From Novacetimonas pomaceti (GTDB taxonomy: Bacteria > Pseudomonadota > Alphaproteobacteria > Acetobacterales > Acetobacteraceae): DNA of 12,519 nucleotides. The notes beneath the pieces were generated by a model that saw nothing but the letters and a program-made list of their open reading frames with translations, did not search any database and was not told the origin of the DNA. The stretch lies in the NCBI RefSeq assembly GCF_003207955.1, contig NZ_NOXG01000040.1, positions 1 to 12,519 of the forward strand, written 5' to 3'. Position numbers and translations under genes: made by a program. Shown piece after piece: positions 11,898 through 12,519 of this stretch. Every line of letters starts with the position of its first letter. Positions within the stretch are counted from its first letter, which is position 1.

Positions 11898-12289
11898 TCG
11901 TCCTTGATACGTCGGTTCTGGTCGCCATCCTGCGTGGTGAACCGGATGCTGACGATTTCCTCGCCCGGATCGTCGACACCGATCGCTGCCTGCTCTCCAG
12001 CGTCAGTCTTCTGGAAACCAGCATGGTGCTGGCTGGGCGTAGCGCGTCTCCAGACGCGTGGACCGGCCTTGATCAACTGATCGAAGCTGCAGGAGTGGAG
12101 ATTGTCCCGTTTTCCGCAGAGCAGGCCGCCCTGGCACGCGAGGCCTTTATCTGCTTCGGCAAGGGGCGGCATCCCGCTGGACTGAATTTCGGTGACTGCG
12201 CCAGCTACGCCCTTGCCAAGGCACACAATCTTCCCCTTCTCTTCAAGGGGAATGATTTTCCACAAACCGATATCGCAACTCTAACCTAA
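11894..12289 (+). CDS. vapC: VapC-family PIN-domain toxin
   Basis: 131-residue complete PIN toxin starting at GTG, MIVLDTSVLVAILRGEPDAD. Active-site acids are Asp5, Glu41 (SLLETSMVLAG), Asp101 (LNFGDCASYALA) and Asp121 (LFKGNDFPQTD), all intact, so an active metal-dependent RNase is expected. The GTG start overlaps the antitoxin stop (GTGA), coupling the two. The gene ends one base before the right dif-like site, so it occupies the extreme end of the module. It is more similar in layout to the VapC group with LNFGDC than to the Phd-paired toxin at the left of the window. Confidence 0.92.
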   Translation: MIVLDTSVLVAILRGEPDADDFLARIVDTDRCLLSSVSLLETSMVLAGRSASPDAWTGLDQLIEAAGVEIVPFSAEQAALAREAFICFGKGRHPAGLNFGDCASYALAKAHNLPLLFKGNDFPQTDIATLT

Positions 12290-12290
12290 T

Positions 12291-12310
12291 GCACTATTTC
12301 CCATAGTGTA
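12291..12310. other. Right dif-like palindromic site
   Basis: CACTAT (12292-12297), spacer TTCCC, ATAGTG (12303-12308), followed by TA. Over 19 bases it matches the left site at 18 positions and in the same orientation, but the outer arms differ. It starts one base after the vapC stop codon. The spacer differs from the left copy at one base. Confidence 0.6.
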
Positions 12311-12363
12311 TTATGATTACAGGACTTTTTCTTATCTTGCGTAGTCATACCAACCGTTGATTG

Positions 12364-12519
12364 CTATAACCTATGAGCCCAATTGCGCAGTCCGATTGAC
12401 ATGATGCGCCATGGTTGATCGACGAGCTGGTTCCAGGCATGGCAGGCGATATCAACGATATCGTCATAGGTTCTGAAGATCCTGTTTGAGAGCCATGTAT
12501 TGCGCAGGAACTGCCAGAG
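12364..12519 (-). mobile_element. C-terminus of an IS630-family transposase (partial)
   Basis: The last 51 codons of a transposase run in from the right edge on the minus strand: LWQFLRNTWLSNRIFRTYDD, then IVDIACHAWNQLVDQPWRIM, then SIGLRNWAHRL and a stop. This matches the conserved end of IS630-family DDE transposases (NxWLSNRxFxxYxDIV...AWNxLVxQPWxIxSI). The element boundary should lie between about 12310 and 12363, but with one end visible I could not fix its terminal inverted repeat or TA target. It borders the right dif-like site. Confidence 0.82.

Noticed and set aside
12292..12308. Right palindrome as a rho-independent terminator of vapC
   Set aside because: The stem is only 6 bp and AT-rich, with no T-run after it, and the same core occurs far away before a different gene.

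Overview
The window looks like part of an alphaproteobacterial plasmid. The closest fit, from memory of the families and not from any search, is an acetic acid bacterium (Acetobacteraceae such as Acetobacter, Komagataeibacter or Gluconobacter). The support is a RepA-type initiator with its own iterons and a DnaA box, a ParA plus ribbon-helix-helix (RHH) partition pair, a short plasmid-type tyrosine recombinase in operon with a WGR protein, the tail of an IS630-family transposase at the right edge, and an unusual density of toxin-antitoxin (TA) genes.

Layout. From 1 to 4.7 kb nearly all genes are on the minus strand and form a row of TA or TA-like loci: Phd/VapC (148-776), MazE-like/MazF (1130-1668), a DUF2442 gene with a frameshifted tail (1904-2299), an unknown protein overlapping an XRE-type regulator by 107 bases (2392-3169), a FitA-type antitoxin with a 3'-truncated PIN toxin (3193-3620), a small conserved hypothetical (3730-3984) and HicA/HicB (4061-4667). 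From 4.7 to 5.5 kb lies the replication origin: a cluster of GC-rich mini-hairpins, an AT-rich stretch, a perfect DnaA box and six iterons, the last of which forms the first codons of repA (5469-6524). Convergent to repA is the partition operon parA plus RHH (6565-7509). Upstream of it are TGTTAACAT motifs and eight perfect tandem copies of an 8-bp unit, a candidate centromere. A degraded RHH/PIN pair follows (7763-8265), then the WGR/tyrosine recombinase operon (8311-9239).

From 9.33 to 12.31 kb there is a compact module holding a Fic-domain protein and an XRE/VapC pair. Two near-identical, same-orientation palindromic sites bracket it (shared 19-bp string with one mismatch: CACTATT[A/T]CCCATAGTGTA). 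The recombinase operon sits just outside the left site. I read this as a candidate dif-like, site-specifically mobile TA module, and it is the main observation here. It resembles the XerC/XerD pdif modules of other bacteria, but the sites and recombinase are different. The alternative is that the left site is simply the operator of the WGR/recombinase operon.

A second pattern is that four TA promoters place the -10 box only 4 to 7 bases before the first start codon, with no Shine-Dalgarno (SD) sequence, which suggests leaderless mRNAs. Second genes in these operons, hicB for example, have good SD sequences. All family assignments come from reading the translated sequences, without database searches.
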